A stretch of DNA of 64,000 bases from Trichomonas vaginalis G3 (GCF_026262505.1 NC_067208.1:3791962-3855961), one strand, 5' to 3'; shown: positions 16,862 through 27,356, numbered from the stretch's first letter. Made by a program: numbers and translations. Notes: generated by a model not told the origin, from the letters alone.

Positions 16862-17702
16862 TTTTATAAAAATAAAAAAAAATATTTATTTTATTTGTTG
16901 TTCTTGAGCTTTGTTGCATTTGTTCCATTTGTTGCATTTGTTGTTCTTGAGCTATTTGTTGTTGAAGTTGTTCTTGTAGTACAATACTTTCACCAGTTGC
17001 ATCTTCCAATTCGAAACTTTCTGCCGTCATTGACAAATACATAGGACATAAAAGTTTTACAGGAACAAAGTTTGCGTCAACTAAGGTTAAGTTTATGTTT
17101 GCTAAAGTGTTTGAGTTTACTAAAGCTGAAAACTCTGCATTCGAATGAACAATAGGCAAACCAGCAGAGAAAGTGTTGTTTATACGCATGAGTATCTTTT
17201 GGTCATAGTAGTTTCTGTCGACATTCGAATAGCACTTTGAACCTAAGTTTGAAACAATATATAAAATAGGTGTACTTAAAGTCAATGGAACAGACATTCC
17301 TTGTATGACACCTTTTCCTGTTATAGGAAACTGTTGGTAGTAAAAACCAGATATAAGTTTTGTATTATAGCTCATATCGTTTATACTAAACTCAGTCGGA
17401 CATCCAAACATAATGAAACCTGCTCTAGTTGCAGCACATGTTACATCCGTCCTTAAAGTATTAAATAAGTCAACAAAACCTGTTGGTGGTATATCTGAGT
17501 AAGTATCTTCAAAGGAGTATTTTTTACCATTCACAACAACAAAGTCTTCTGGTGTCAAAAGAGCAAAACAGGCTTTAGTCGTCATCGTGTTTAAGGTCAG
17601 TTTACAATATCGTCCTTGAGGACTTTGTAAGTTTGTTGTTATAGAATTATATGACTCAGGGTTTTTAGTCGTAATAGTATAAACCACTATGTCTTCTGCC
17701 AT
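16830..17702 (-). CDS. Beta-rich virion protein candidate (second jelly-roll family)
   Basis: The 290-residue frame starts MAEDIVVYTITTKNP. The body is beta-rich (YCKLTLNTMTTKACFALL, PILYIVSNLGSKCYSN, GLPIVHSNAEFSALVNSN, LANINLTLVDANFVPVKLLCPMYLSM). The final third of this pattern matches the protein at 57,401-58,176 (CLYIESKIANV; VPVIATHLGKW; MQFRLVDFQGEPVELKAPVRMT). A Gln-rich tail (QQQIAQEQQMQQMEQMQQ) comes from a CAA-type tandem repeat. The frame overlaps the helicase start, so the last ~15 residues are doubtful. A penton or other minor capsid role is inferred. Confidence 0.6.
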   Translation of the reverse strand: MAEDIVVYTITTKNPESYNSITTNLQSPQGRYCKLTLNTMTTKACFALLTPEDFVVVNGKKYSFEDTYSDIPPTGFVDLFNTLRTDVTCAATRAGFIMFGCPTEFSINDMSYNTKLISGFYYQQFPITGKGVIQGMSVPLTLSTPILYIVSNLGSKCYSNVDRNYYDQKILMRINNTFSAGLPIVHSNAEFSALVNSNTLANINLTLVDANFVPVKLLCPMYLSMTAESFELEDATGESIVLQEQLQQQIAQEQQMQQMEQMQQSSRTTNKINIFFYFYKNVQNRRFRFL

Positions 17703-17712
17703 TTACATATAT

Positions 17713-17943
17713 TTAAAAGTTTTTCTGAAAGTGGAGAAGAACTTCATCTAAACTTTCACATGGCGTTTCTTGAAGTTCTCTGTCTAAGAAGTTCAAATAT
17801 TTTGTAAAGACATAGAACTTTCCTTTGTCTACACGAACAAACAAAACAGGGTCTTTCATATCGTTCAAAAGTGTGTAAAGTCCTTTACATGAAATAAAGT
17901 CTATATTGTTTTTCTTCAAACATCTTTCAAGAAGTTTTGACAT
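17713..17943 (-). CDS. Conserved 76-residue Maverick protein
   Basis: The frame (MSKLLERCLKKNNIDFISCK... VLFVRVDKGKFYVFTKY... ESLDEVLLHFQKNF) aligns in layout with the 89-residue protein at 58,137 (MQQLTRELRAKNIKYECYV... LVMSVKRTEKG... DTVEEVLDRYYKLL). It sits in the same place, next to the jelly-roll candidate and the CC-motif gene. A small two-layer fold is likely; function unknown. Confidence 0.65.
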   Translation of the reverse strand: MSKLLERCLKKNNIDFISCKGLYTLLNDMKDPVLFVRVDKGKFYVFTKYLNFLDRELQETPCESLDEVLLHFQKNF

Positions 17944-17949
17944 TTTTAC

Positions 17950-18526
17950 TTAGCAACTAAATTTTAATGAAATGTTGTGGTCGTCAAATATTTTTATGAC
18001 GTCTGGGAAACTATATTTTAAGTTCAACGTTTCACCTCCTTTCATAACGTATATCTTGTCAATGACATTATATGAAACACCACAGCAAGCAATGTCGGGT
18101 TCTATTTCTTTGATGTTTATATCGTCTGCCTCTGTCAAAAGTTTCAATAGTTCTTTCAAAACTTCATGAGGTGCGATGACATATGAGTTCACTTTTACAG
18201 GGTTGTGTTCGACCAAGTTTAACATTAGACCAAAGCTGACAAATCTTCTCCTGAGTTTTAAGTTTGTCTTTAAGTTGTTGGTAGTCATTTCGAATATCTG
18301 CAACAGAACTTAAGTCTCTGCTAACTTCAGGGTATGTTGGTTCTTTTACAGGAACTATTGTTATACCATCTTCGTCTTCGTATGGTTTCCCCACTTCAAC
18401 ATCTCTGTCTTTGACATTGACAACAACACTTTGACTGTTTGTTTGAGTTGGTGAATTTAACTTCACATCTGCCATCGCCATTAAACCTTTTGAAACACTT
18501 ACGCTTCTATTTTTCGGAAATGACAT
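17950..18526 (-). pseudogene. Conserved ~190-residue protein with CCG motif, one frameshift
   Basis: From ATG 18,526 (MSFPKNRSVSVSKG) the first frame runs through PYEDEDGITIVPVKEPTYPE. A second frame overlaps it near 18,240-18,300 and carries the conserved C-terminal domain (IKEIEPDIACCGVSYNV, KIYVMKGGETLNLKYSF) to 17,950. In Maverick B (30,325) and CD (58,423) the same two parts belong together (EIECCGQ, RIIETPGTTGVEFKY). The break positions differ between copies, so each was damaged independently. Function unknown. Confidence 0.65.
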
Positions 18527-18544
18527 TTTACTTAGAATAAAAAG

Positions 18545-18999
18545 ATGGACGTATTTGAGTATCTCTTCGAATTGAAGCAAAACAAAGTTTACACACACAA
18601 ACAATACAAGTTCATTGACAGAATAGTTCTTTTACAAACAATGGAAAATGTTATAGAATAGCAGTCTTTGCTGAACCAAAATATTTTCATAAAGCAAAGA
18701 AAGTTGGTATAACCGAGATGGTGAAAGTTCTTGAAGCAGACAAAAATATAACAACAAAACTGACCGATATTTCTAAAGGTAAGTTTATAATACAATATTA
18801 TATCAAAACTGGCGTACTGTCAATATTTGACGGAGAGAAGTCAGTTCAAGAACAACTTACTGACCTGCTGCCAAAATCTGCTCGATGGAAGCTGTCGTTA
18901 TACCAATCTGAGGAGCCCCAGCAGGTTTCATCGAACGAATTTCAAAAGAGCATCTTCCGTGAAAAGTGCTATTGGTTTTGTAAACTTCTTTGCTTTTAA
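18545..18999 (+). pseudogene. Small conserved protein, one frameshift
   Basis: It starts at 18,545 (MDVFEYLFELKQNKVYTHKQ), 18 bp from the divergent gene at 18,526. The frame stops at 18,658-18,660, but a second frame carries on without gap (YRIAVFAEPKYFHKAKKVG, MVKVLEADKNITTKL, KGKFIIQYYIKTG) to 18,999. The last ~70 bases overlap the capsid gene on the other strand, so the real end may be earlier. It corresponds by position to the gene at 59,050, although the similarity is weak. Confidence 0.5.
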
Positions 19000-20460
19000 T
19001 TCATCTGGACCGTCTCTGTCACCAGTATATTGTATTTGAACTGTACCAACAGTTGAAATACCACCCATAAAGTCTTCTGAGTCAGCAAATGGAATGCCAA
19101 GCCAAAAGTTTGAACGGTCTCCATTTGTATATTGAGTGTTTTGACCTCCTGTATGAGTCCATACTTTCACATATGGCATAATAGAACTTTGCATTTCAGG
19201 GTTAATGGTTGTTGTGAAGTTGTTGTTAAAGTTCATAGCATCTAATGTCAAGTTGTATGACCTCATATCCTCAACTGTAGAATATTCTTCTCTTGGATAA
19301 TATTTGCCATCTATGTTTATATGATATTTAATACCAGGGTTGTAGAAACAAGAATAGTCATTTATAGTTCGTCTGAACAGTACAAACATAGTATCTGCAT
19401 GTTTCATTGCAGTTGTTAAAGCAATATCTGTTCTTGCACCTGGGTCAGCACTTTGGTTTCCAACTTCACCTGCAAAGTCTTTGACAGATATTTGGTGTAT
19501 AGGGAACATAAGTGGAACTGCAATATATTTGGCAGCTAAAGCATTTGAAATATCTGGGTCCAACATATAGACTGCAAGTCTGCTTTCTATTCTCTTGCAT
19601 TCAAACTTTTCGCATGTGAACTTAACTGGGTCCCAAGCAGTTCCAGCAGCATTGAAGTAGTAGTTTACTTCAGTGTTGAGGTTTGAGAAACCAAAGTCTA
19701 AGTCAACTTTGTCTTTGCAAAAGTCACAGAACTTGGCTCCACCAGTTCCAGCTACAGTAAGAGTGAATGGGTCTTGTGTTGGTGCAATGACTAAGTTATT
19801 TTTGCTTGGAGTAAGTTCGATAGAAATTTTTCCTGCCCAGTTTGGCAAGTATCTTAAAAACCTGAAGATGAGGAAAGATGACAAAGGAACTCTAAGTTTC
19901 AGTTTTACTTTGGTTACTGCTGCTGCAGTTTGTCCAGAAAGGTCAACATAAACTCCTGGAACGTTAGGGTCAAGTCTTCTTATTTTCTCAATAGTTGCAT
20001 ACTGGTCTGTTTGTTCTCTAGCTTGTGGTTGTACTGAGTTTCTCAAAGCGAACCATTCATAGTTTGCCCATGTTACTGTTTGAACTAAGTCAGAGTTAGA
20101 ATATATCTTATATCCCATGAAAACTTCTGGAGCATATTGGTATCCGACATAGAAAATTCCATTGCAACCTTTCTTGTCAGACAACTTGGCAGAAGGTTTT
20201 ATTTCAATGTCTTGTTCCACGTATAAGAAAGAGTTGTCAATAGAAATTATATGAAACCTGTCGCAAGCAATATCTACTGTTGTTGAAGAACCTTCTCCAA
20301 ACTCACCTACGTTTCCATAAGAAACAGCAGTTGTATATTCGTAAGTTCCAGGAACTATTTCTGACCTTCTAATGGCATTGTCGCATTCGTTATACCATTC
20401 GGAAACATTTCCATTCATGGCATCCAAAACTGTTGGCGTTATATTCTGAGCGGCGTACAT
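18928..20460 (-). CDS. Major capsid protein candidate (double jelly-roll)
   Basis: The intact 510-residue frame starts MYAAQNITPTVLDAMNGN. It is beta-rich with few charged coils, and shows conserved-looking strands (VKLKLRVPLSSFLIFRFLRYLPNWAGKISIELTPS) matching the central part of the 507-residue protein at 41,759 (FKLRLRIPVRNFPLEAIRFIPAFAGNIQLKVKFS). That shared block, length near 500, and position beside packaging genes fit the double-jelly-roll capsid protein of Mavericks. Apart from this block the two proteins are very diverged. Confidence 0.75.
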   Translation of the reverse strand: MYAAQNITPTVLDAMNGNVSEWYNECDNAIRRSEIVPGTYEYTTAVSYGNVGEFGEGSSTTVDIACDRFHIISIDNSFLYVEQDIEIKPSAKLSDKKGCNGIFYVGYQYAPEVFMGYKIYSNSDLVQTVTWANYEWFALRNSVQPQAREQTDQYATIEKIRRLDPNVPGVYVDLSGQTAAAVTKVKLKLRVPLSSFLIFRFLRYLPNWAGKISIELTPSKNNLVIAPTQDPFTLTVAGTGGAKFCDFCKDKVDLDFGFSNLNTEVNYYFNAAGTAWDPVKFTCEKFECKRIESRLAVYMLDPDISNALAAKYIAVPLMFPIHQISVKDFAGEVGNQSADPGARTDIALTTAMKHADTMFVLFRRTINDYSCFYNPGIKYHINIDGKYYPREEYSTVEDMRSYNLTLDAMNFNNNFTTTINPEMQSSIMPYVKVWTHTGGQNTQYTNGDRSNFWLGIPFADSEDFMGGISTVGTVQIQYTGDRDGPDELKAKKFTKPIALFTEDALLKFVR

Positions 20461-20492
20461 TTCATATGGGTAAAAATATAGAATAGTTGGAT

Positions 20493-23400
20493 TTATATGT
20501 CATAATAGAACCCACGTGGACCAAGCTTTACTTTCTTCCTGACTGAGTTTTTAACTCTTCTTTTTCCTTCATTGCCACTACTTTCACTAGATGAAGTTAC
20601 TTCTTCACTACTTTCACTTTGTTCTACTCTTCTTCTTTGGTGTCGCTTTGGTAACTTGCCCTCTGCTTCAAGTTGTTGCATCTTTGCCTCATGTTCACCT
20701 AGTATGTTGTAAATTTCCCATGTCCTTTTTGCCTTTGGGCTCTGGTCGCCCATCTCAGGTAACCTATATCCTAGAAAGAGTTTGTCATAGTTTGTATTTG
20801 AGTCTTCGCTTATTGTTTGCATGACTCTTTCCTGAGTTTCCGGTTCAAGCTCTTCAAACAGTGCCTGTCCATATGGAATATGCTCGTTTCCAAATATATG
20901 TTTTTGTAGCCATTCTGGTTTTCTTTCCATGTTACCAACTATATCTTTTGTGAATGGGAAAGCTTTTACCCAATCTTTCAGTCTTGCGTCGTTTATTTCT
21001 GTAGTTGGTTTTATTTTGTCAAGGAACATGTTTTTCAATACTAACATTTCATTTGGTACTGTCCATTTGAGTTTTCTTAAATATTCATCCCTTCTCAGTT
21101 CATTGTCTGCAAAGTAAGTTTTTATGACATTTTGCAAACTTTCGTTTGCAAGGTCATGTACAATAGGTTCTCTTCCTTCTCTCCCTAACTTTCTTTCTAA
21201 ACTCTTCACCAAATATACCATCTCTATGGTTCTGTGTAGTTCTTTGAGATAAATGTTCTAGAACGTCAGGTGTTATATTTCCATCAGCCATGTTCATTTC
21301 ATACTGGTCCAAAATATCTGCATGTTTCATATCTTTCAATGGCATTAAAGCCGCGCTTAAAATACCAGCTATATCTCGTTCACCATTGACTTCCATTGCG
21401 TCTACAACTTCTTGGAATTGTGGTTGTAAGTTTATGAACCACCTATCCGGGTTAGCTTTATGACCCCATCTCATTGTAGTTCCATCGTCTGCAGAAACAA
21501 AAGTAGGTTTGTTTCCATCTTGGTTAGGTTCTGAATGAACTTTAAACAATGTTTCATTTCTATATGTTTTCTTGAAATTTAACCTTTTATTTTCACCGAG
21601 TTCATCCGAAGATTGAACGTTAAATGCTCGTAAGTAAAAAGGGTTGTTGTATTTGTGTACATTTTCTTTCAGTACTTCCATTCTATGCTGAATATTTTCA
21701 TCTGGTGTTGGAGTCTTTTGTATGTCGGCAAACATTTTTCGATATTCTTCTACTATGTCAGCCGAATTTTTTTTAGACTCTTGGAAATATTCCATATTCT
21801 CCGCATACACTTGTTGAGGGTCAAGATTTTTCGGCTGTTCCAAATCTTCATCTAGTTCTGTGAAGTTAGTTTCCAAAGGAGTGACTTGTTCGTTTCCTTC
21901 AGGCTCTTCTAGCTGTTGTTGCTGAACTATTTCTTCCATGTCTGGTTGTATCTGAACTAGTTCTTCCTGTGGAGTTTCTTGTACCTCATCTGCTGGCATT
22001 TCATATATTCCGAGACCGTTTTTCAACAAGTTCCCTTTCTAAGTCATCCGGACTCATAAACCTTTCTTCTTTCGTTCCGTCTCTATTTTTTACGCGTTTC
22101 ATGAAGAGAGTTAAATTGTCATTTAGCTCTGACATCAAATATCTCGGAGTAAATTCGTTCATGTCATTTGGATGATATGCTATTAAATCATATCCCTTAG
22201 CGAGCTTGTATTTTCCAGGTTTGAGATTATATCCCCTTTGGTGCAGAGCCATAAAGCTAAATAGGTTCGGGTCAGTATTTCCATCCTTGAACTTTCTAAT
22301 AGCTTCTTTATATCTGTCACTAAAGTCAATAGTATCTGGGTAACCATAGTCTTCTTTAAGCATTTTTAAGAATTCTTGGTTTCCTTGTTCTCTACTTCTT
22401 TTATGTCCTTGCTCTGTTTGTGGTTGTTGTTGTGCAGGGTTTTGAACTGTTGGTTGCTGTGCTGGTTGTTGTGTTGGTTGTTGTGTTGGTTGTTGTGCAG
22501 GGTTTTGAACTGTTGGTTGTTGTGTTGGTTTTGGTGCATGCCTGTGTCTATGTCCATGTGACGATGTAAATGTGTTAGGTAGTCCTGGTGCAGGTGCTTC
22601 TCTTGGAGGGTTTGGTGGTATATAAGTTCCACCAGCTGGCACATATGTTCCATCTGCAGCGTAATGTCCTACCTGACTTTTCGTTTTTAAGAAAGCATTT
22701 ACTAGGTCTGTTTTGGTCTGTTGTAACTCTTTTTCTTGACTTTTCACAACAGTTGCTCTAACGGCGTCATAGGCACTTTGAACTGCCTGTCTCGTTGCTG
22801 CATCTGTTATTTTCGTCATATTTTGTGCTACTTCTTTTAACTCTTTGTCGAAACCTTCAGACTTCAGTTTCTTTCCAGATGAGAAGTCGTTCACTTGTTT
22901 CACCTTACTATGAAGAGCTTCGAAGGCGTTCTTAAAGTCAGCATTTGTTAAAGCTTCATTTGAACTGTCTTCATCCGCTTGTATTTTTGTCCTTATTGAC
23001 CCTATGAGTTGGGCTGCTTTAGCGTTGGCTTGGGCATCTAACCAGTCATTGTTAGCTTTTATATATTCTGCGCTTTTCATTGCCTTTTGCATAGCTGCGT
23101 CGTTATTTTTACTTTCTTGTGCTAAGTTTTCATACTGTACGGTTTGGTTTTGCAACTGTAAAAGTTTTTCTGCCTTTACATTTGCTTCAACTTCTTTTTA
23201 TACTCATCGCTATCCATATATGTCTTCAGGGCTTTTTGTTTTATCTCTTCATCTTTCAGTATTTATATTGAGTAGTATGGTTTTTCAAATTTATGACATC
23301 TTGTTCCATTTTTGCTACTTCTGCTGCTTTTTCTGACACTTTTTTCGCATATTGCTCTGTACTTAGTTCTTTCAGTTGTTCTTCTTTCTTCTTTTTCTCT

Positions 23401-23793
23401 ACGTTTAACTCATTGAGTTTCTTTGTGTGTCTGTCATATTCTAGTTTCTTTTCGTTTTCACTTATTTGCTTCTGTATGTCTATGTTTGACTTTTTGACAT
23501 CTGTTATTTGATTTTTGAGTTGGAACTCAAATTCATTTGACTTTGAGGGTATAGGCTGTTCCGTCTGCAGCTCCACCATAACCTGCCATTTTCGCTAAAA
23601 GTGCCGCTCTTAAACCTCCACTCTGTGCACCAATGACTCGTCGTTTAAGAGCATAGGGTTGCTTGACAGTTGCCAACATAGTGGGGTCATTCAGCATTTG
23701 TTGTTGCAACTGTTGTTGTGGTGTCAGTTTTACTATTGGATGTTTCAATGCTCTCTTCCTCTTACGTATATTCTTACGTAGCTTACGTGGCAT
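20493..23793 (-). pseudogene. Very long coiled-coil/structural gene, several frame breaks
   Basis: Five reading frames follow each other without gaps: 23,793-23,533 (very basic start MPRKLRKNIRKRKRALK, then Gln-rich); 23,579-23,256 (coiled coil, KKLEYDRHTKKLNELNVEKKKKEE); 23,155-22,001 (Ala/Gln coil plus a QQPTQQPTQQPAQQP repeat); 22,029-21,154; and 21,221-20,493 (Ser/Glu-rich, basic end). Neighbouring frames overlap at homopolymers (near 23,200; a GAAAAAC run at 22,020; near 21,200). The simplest reading is one gene of about 1,100 residues with four or five single-base shifts. A scaffold or internal virion protein is possible. I see no relative in the inner Maverick. Confidence 0.55.
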
Positions 23794-23928
23794 TTTAAGT
23801 GAAGTTAAAAAGCGGTTTTATACTAAACATCTTCGGGGCTAGAGGGCGCAACGCGCCTGGAAGCCCCACTACCTTTTTTTTTTAGATTTTGTAAAAAATC
23901 AAGAAAGAAAAAATTTAACGTGCTTTAT
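23794..23928. other. Gene-free junction between Maverick A and MULE-1
   Basis: No gene is seen here. A GC-rich palindrome at 23,842-23,870 (GGGGCT...GGCGCAACGCGCC...AGCCCC) stands out in AT-rich DNA and belongs to the P4 mini-palindrome style. A 10-T run follows. Homology with the MULE-2 array begins near 23,929 (TTCCCGCTGTCAGGGAGGG), so the join lies near that point. Confidence 0.6.
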
Positions 23929-23934
23929 TTTCCC

Positions 23935-25575
23935 GCTGTCAGGGAGGGAATTAGAGGGTGGGAGATATATAGATAGACTATAAATCTCTCACCCTTTAAT
24001 TCCCTCAAGAAAGTTCAAAAACTTGGGTGCAATCAGTTCTGATTGCACCCAAGTTTTTGAATTTTGTATAAGGAATTGTTGGCTATGATGTACTGATCAT
24101 GAATCAGTACATCATAGCCAACAATTCTACCTTTTAACCAAAGATTAATTGATTCGTATGTAAAATATTAAGCTAAATTTCTCTTTCTTTTAGTACACAT
24201 TCTTCCATTTCGTGTACATGTATCATATATTAAGTACTAGTTATCTATTCTATATCCTTTATCCCAATTTAGATACTCAAAGATAATTCTTTTTCAGAAG
24301 AAAAAAAATATTTTCTATTAAACCGTTATTTTTTCAATGTGAGTTTTCAATTTTATTTTTCCTTTTTGCTGCTCAATGCAACATCCTCCACCCGATCCTC
24401 CATGCGAGGTTGATCAAGCCATAGGATATTTAGAATATTCTCGTTTTTTATAGCTGCAGAGCTGCATGGTAACATAAGATTTGTCAAAGACCCACAATGT
24501 TGTAACGAAAAACGATAAAACTCTTTACAGTAAAGTGACACTTTACATGGCAAAAATAGAGCCTTACTTTTGAGATACTTGGGATGAAACTGAATCTTAT
24601 GAGGCGGTGATCTTGAATCACTACCCTCAAAGGTTCAGTTTCATATAAAATTTGTTGCAATTTGTTATTCTTTTGCAATTATTTCTTATAAGATTTTACA
24701 TCTTTTAGCGGGGAATGTTTGTTATCATGTATATATTATAAATATCTACACGATAACGAACATTCTCGCTAAATTGCTGAAAACTTTGAGGAAATGTCGA
24801 ACAATTTCCTCAAAGTTTCTCAGATTTATATAGATCACTAGAGTTCCCTAGGCACTGATTCTGGTTCAGTACCTAGGAGGCTCTAGTTTTCTAACGAACT
24901 GATAAAATGTTTTTAAATTTTTGGATATTGCTACCTGTGAAGCACTGACTTCAAGTCAGTACCTCACAGGTAGCAATTACATTGAAAGATGGGAGAAACT
25001 TTGTCCGAATGTTAAACTATTCGGACAAAGTTTCTCCCATTTGTAGTGGAGATGGAAGGCTTTGAGGTATATTATATTAATGTATACCCAAAGCCTTCCA
25101 TCTCCACTTGAAAGTTCCAAAACTTTGGGTTAATAGTTTGCATTAACCCAAAGTTTTGGAACTTTCTAGAAGGAATTGCAGGGTAAGAGGTACATATTCA
25201 TACTATGTACCTCTTACCCTCCAATTCCTTCCTTAACATAAACAAATTTGGAGTTAATTGTTTGCAATTAACTCCGGTTTGTTGACCTCCAAATGAAAAT
25301 GAAAGGGTAAGAGGTATATAGTGACCCTATATGCCTCTTACCCTTTCATTTCTTCAATTAATTATGGGAGAAACTTTGGCCGAATGTTAAATTATTCGAC
25401 CAAAGTTTCTCCATTTTTTGAAGGGATTGGAGGCTATGAGATACTGATGCAATGTCAGTACCTCATGGCCTCCAATTCCATCCTGAAACTGATCAAAGTG
25501 GACCTTACATGCATTTGAAATTTGCCATGTAAAGTCCACTTTTTGAGAGAGAGGATTTGACTGCGTCAAATCCTC
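23935..25575. repeat. Array of about 18 consecutive hairpins
   Basis: Stems of about 18-25 bp with short loops follow each other at ~55-65-bp spacing with almost no DNA between. Examples: 24,014-24,061 (AACTTGGGTGCAATCA arms), 24,079-24,114 (GGCTATGATGTACTGAT arms), 24,932-24,980 (GCTACCTGTGA arms), 24,989-25,041 (GGGAGAAACTTTGTCCGAA arms), 25,050-25,107, 25,110-25,165, 25,170-25,230, 25,288-25,350, 25,415-25,480, 25,490-25,545 and 25,549-25,575. Stems differ but fall into a few alternating families. Part of the array (23,935-24,090) recurs inverted in MULE-2 at 36,477-36,625. Confidence 0.9.
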
Positions 25576-26718
25576 TTTTTCGTTTACGAGACAAAAACTA
25601 TCAATTGGAACAGGAGTATTAATCTACCACCGATGCGAATACGAAGGCTGCCCAGCAGGCTTTAAATTTATTAAAAATTTCGACAATTACATTTTTAAAT
25701 CTGCAAACTTAACTCATATTCAGTCAGGACCACCACCACAACATAAAAATACACCTACAAGTGGTACTTACCGTGCTTGGATTAAAAAATTTCTCATGAA
25801 TCACGGAAGTCCACTTAATGCAACACAAGAAGTCAACAAAACGCTTGAAATACCTAAAGATCATACTTGTATTCACATGACTATGAAACAAACTGCAATC
25901 AATCAATTGAAATATTATTTACAACAAAAAGATCTTATGAGATCTTTACCAGACATATCTTTAAATCAATTTCAATATTTACAAAACTATGTTAATCAAT
26001 GGGAAGATCAACATGATGACCTTATTTATTTTGAAATTCAAGGTGAAGATACTGATTTTCCAGACAAATTGGTTTTTATTTACTCTGATAATGATATGAT
26101 CTCTCAAATTCATGAAAAACCACCAATTTATCACTTAGACTCTACGTTTAAATTAATTATTCATGGATTTCCTTTTTATGTATTAGCTACCAAATTTGCT
26201 AATACTCATTCTATCCCTTTGTGTTATTTTATAATATATCCAGATAATAGTGAAAATATTTCTTTTTGCTTAAGTAAATATTTTGAAACAACTCACACAG
26301 AACCTGAATTTATCATGTCTGACTGTGCACTAAACATTTTCAACGGGATTAGGAATTCATTTCCGGAGTGCAATATCTTTTGGTGCGCGCTACATGTAAT
26401 ACGCGCACTTAAAAAGAATCTCTCAAAGATAAATGATGAAGAGATTAGATCAGAAGTCGAAAAATTTATGAACATTTTATGTTATTATCGTGATTGCACA
26501 GAAGAAGATGCTGCAAAAATGTATAAAGAGCACATTATTGATAAAATTCAAGATCAATTGGAATTTAATCAATACTTTACACGTCAGTGGGACATTCATA
26601 AACAACAGTGGATAGCCGCTGCCAGACCAAATGAATTAACCGTTGTGAATAACGTTTCTGAATCTTTATTTAAAAAGATAAAATATCACGATTTTGGCTG
26701 CGTTAAAAATCAAAGAAT
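25549..26718 (+). pseudogene. MULE transposase with N-terminal FLYWCH-like zinc finger, interrupted
   Basis: The frame is open from 25,549, but the first ATG is at 25,796. Before it a zinc-finger-like region is readable (YHRCEYEGCP with paired Cys, then His residues in LTHIQS and PQH), so the annotated ATG would cut the DNA-binding domain. The transposase core follows: PIYHLDSTFKLIIHGFPFY (first Asp), TEPEFIMSDCALNIFNGI (second Asp) and IFWCALHVIRALKKNL (the C..H motif of MULE enzymes). At 26,718 the frame enters the tip of Maverick B; its apparent end at 26,803 lies in Maverick DNA. The following part of the protein is found in MULE-2. Confidence 0.85.
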
Positions 26719-27352
26719 AGTTAGTATACATATCATGTGTACTGTGGCACTGCGTTCCACCTTACCCATTATATGTGAATTTGACACTTTACGAAACCGT
26801 TAACGTATATTTTACAACACAAACGACAACACTAACTTAACCTTAAATATTTACAAAGCCGCCAACCACTTCACCTCACTACTGTAAAGAATAAACGTTC
26901 TCACTTACAAAAGTATTGCAACTCTTCCCATTGCTGTGCTTCACATAACAGCTCATAATCTTCTGACTCACTTTCTTCTTCATATAGGTCAAAATCACTG
27001 TCAAAATAAATGTTAGTAAGTTTTGACAAAGCTAATGAAACACGTTTACCGTTTGTATCGTATGCTTGTATAAACTTTCCATTCTTCATTCCTTCATAAA
27101 CGCTCAAACTAACTTTACCCTTTCTCCCTCGTATCTGATAGAATGTATTTTCACGAGGAACGAAGAACAAATTCTTGAACTCATGACCGTTGTAGTTTGT
27201 TATCTCAATAGTTTTCGTCATTTATAAAAAAATAAAATAAAAAAAAATAAACTTAAAAATAAATGATATCACCACCCTCACACGTATGAAAACATAGCAC
27301 AAAAATAAATTTAGGTGAAGTGGTGAAATCTCACCTCTTTTTTCACCCTGTT
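26719..27352 (+). repeat. Left terminal inverted repeat of Maverick B
   Basis: The sequence corresponds throughout to the CD terminal repeats at 40,298-40,972 and 61,950-62,627, including the small minus-strand gene and a P3 palindrome. The outermost ~70 bases differ more from CD (for example TATCATGTGTACTGTGG) than the inner part, so B and CD are separate lineages of the same family. Confidence 0.8.
26901..27221 (-). CDS. Terminal-repeat gene, 106 residues
   Basis: The frame (MTKTIEITNYNGHEFKN, TFYQIRGRKGKVSLSVYEGM, then an acidic stretch and CEAQQWEELQYFCK) is intact and lies inside the terminal inverted repeat. CD therefore has two copies (40,480-40,804 broken, 62,119-62,445 intact). The acidic region differs between copies. 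It is a small beta-rich domain of unknown function. Confidence 0.7.
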   Translation of the reverse strand: MTKTIEITNYNGHEFKNLFFVPRENTFYQIRGRKGKVSLSVYEGMKNGKFIQAYDTNGKRVSLALSKLTNIYFDSDFDLYEEESESEDYELLCEAQQWEELQYFCK

Positions 27353-27356
27353 GAAT

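Larger units (their letters stand above)
1..23930. mobile_element. Maverick/Polinton A, left end outside window
   Basis: This region holds one continuous set of Maverick-type genes: fibre, integrase, PolB, minor-capsid-like protein, KilA-N module, packaging ATPase, SF3 helicase, capsid protein and a long coiled-coil gene. No terminal inverted repeat is visible: the left end lies before the window, and on the right the genes stop near 23,793 and the sequence passes into the hairpin array of MULE-1. Two copies of the minor-capsid-like gene (1001-1850 broken, 7724-8584 intact) mean that two elements could be joined here. Membership of one element is inferred from gene content. Confidence 0.7.
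23929..26718 (+). mobile_element. MULE-1, truncated on both sides
   Basis: It consists of a long hairpin array followed by a Mutator-like transposase frame. The left tip is missing: the terminal repeat seen in MULE-2 at 37,785 is absent. The right part is cut at 26,718, where the tip of Maverick B begins. The missing 3' half is predicted to lie beyond the right end of Maverick B, outside the window. Confidence 0.75.

Noticed and set aside
24353-25569. Small frames inside the MULE-1 hairpin array (60-66 residues)
   Set aside because: They consist of both arms of hairpins read through; there is no conserved protein character and no promoter.
26719-26803. Last ~28 codons of the MULE-1 transposase frame (after KNQRI)
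   Set aside because: The DNA from 26,719 is the tip of Maverick B, as shown by the same sequence at 40,298 and 62,627; the frame continues only by chance.
27241-27300. Bacterial-type intrinsic terminators in AT-rich gaps
   Set aside because: Gaps contain A/T runs but the only strong hairpins are the P3 and P4 repeats; without transcript data and in a probable eukaryote a terminator call is not supported.
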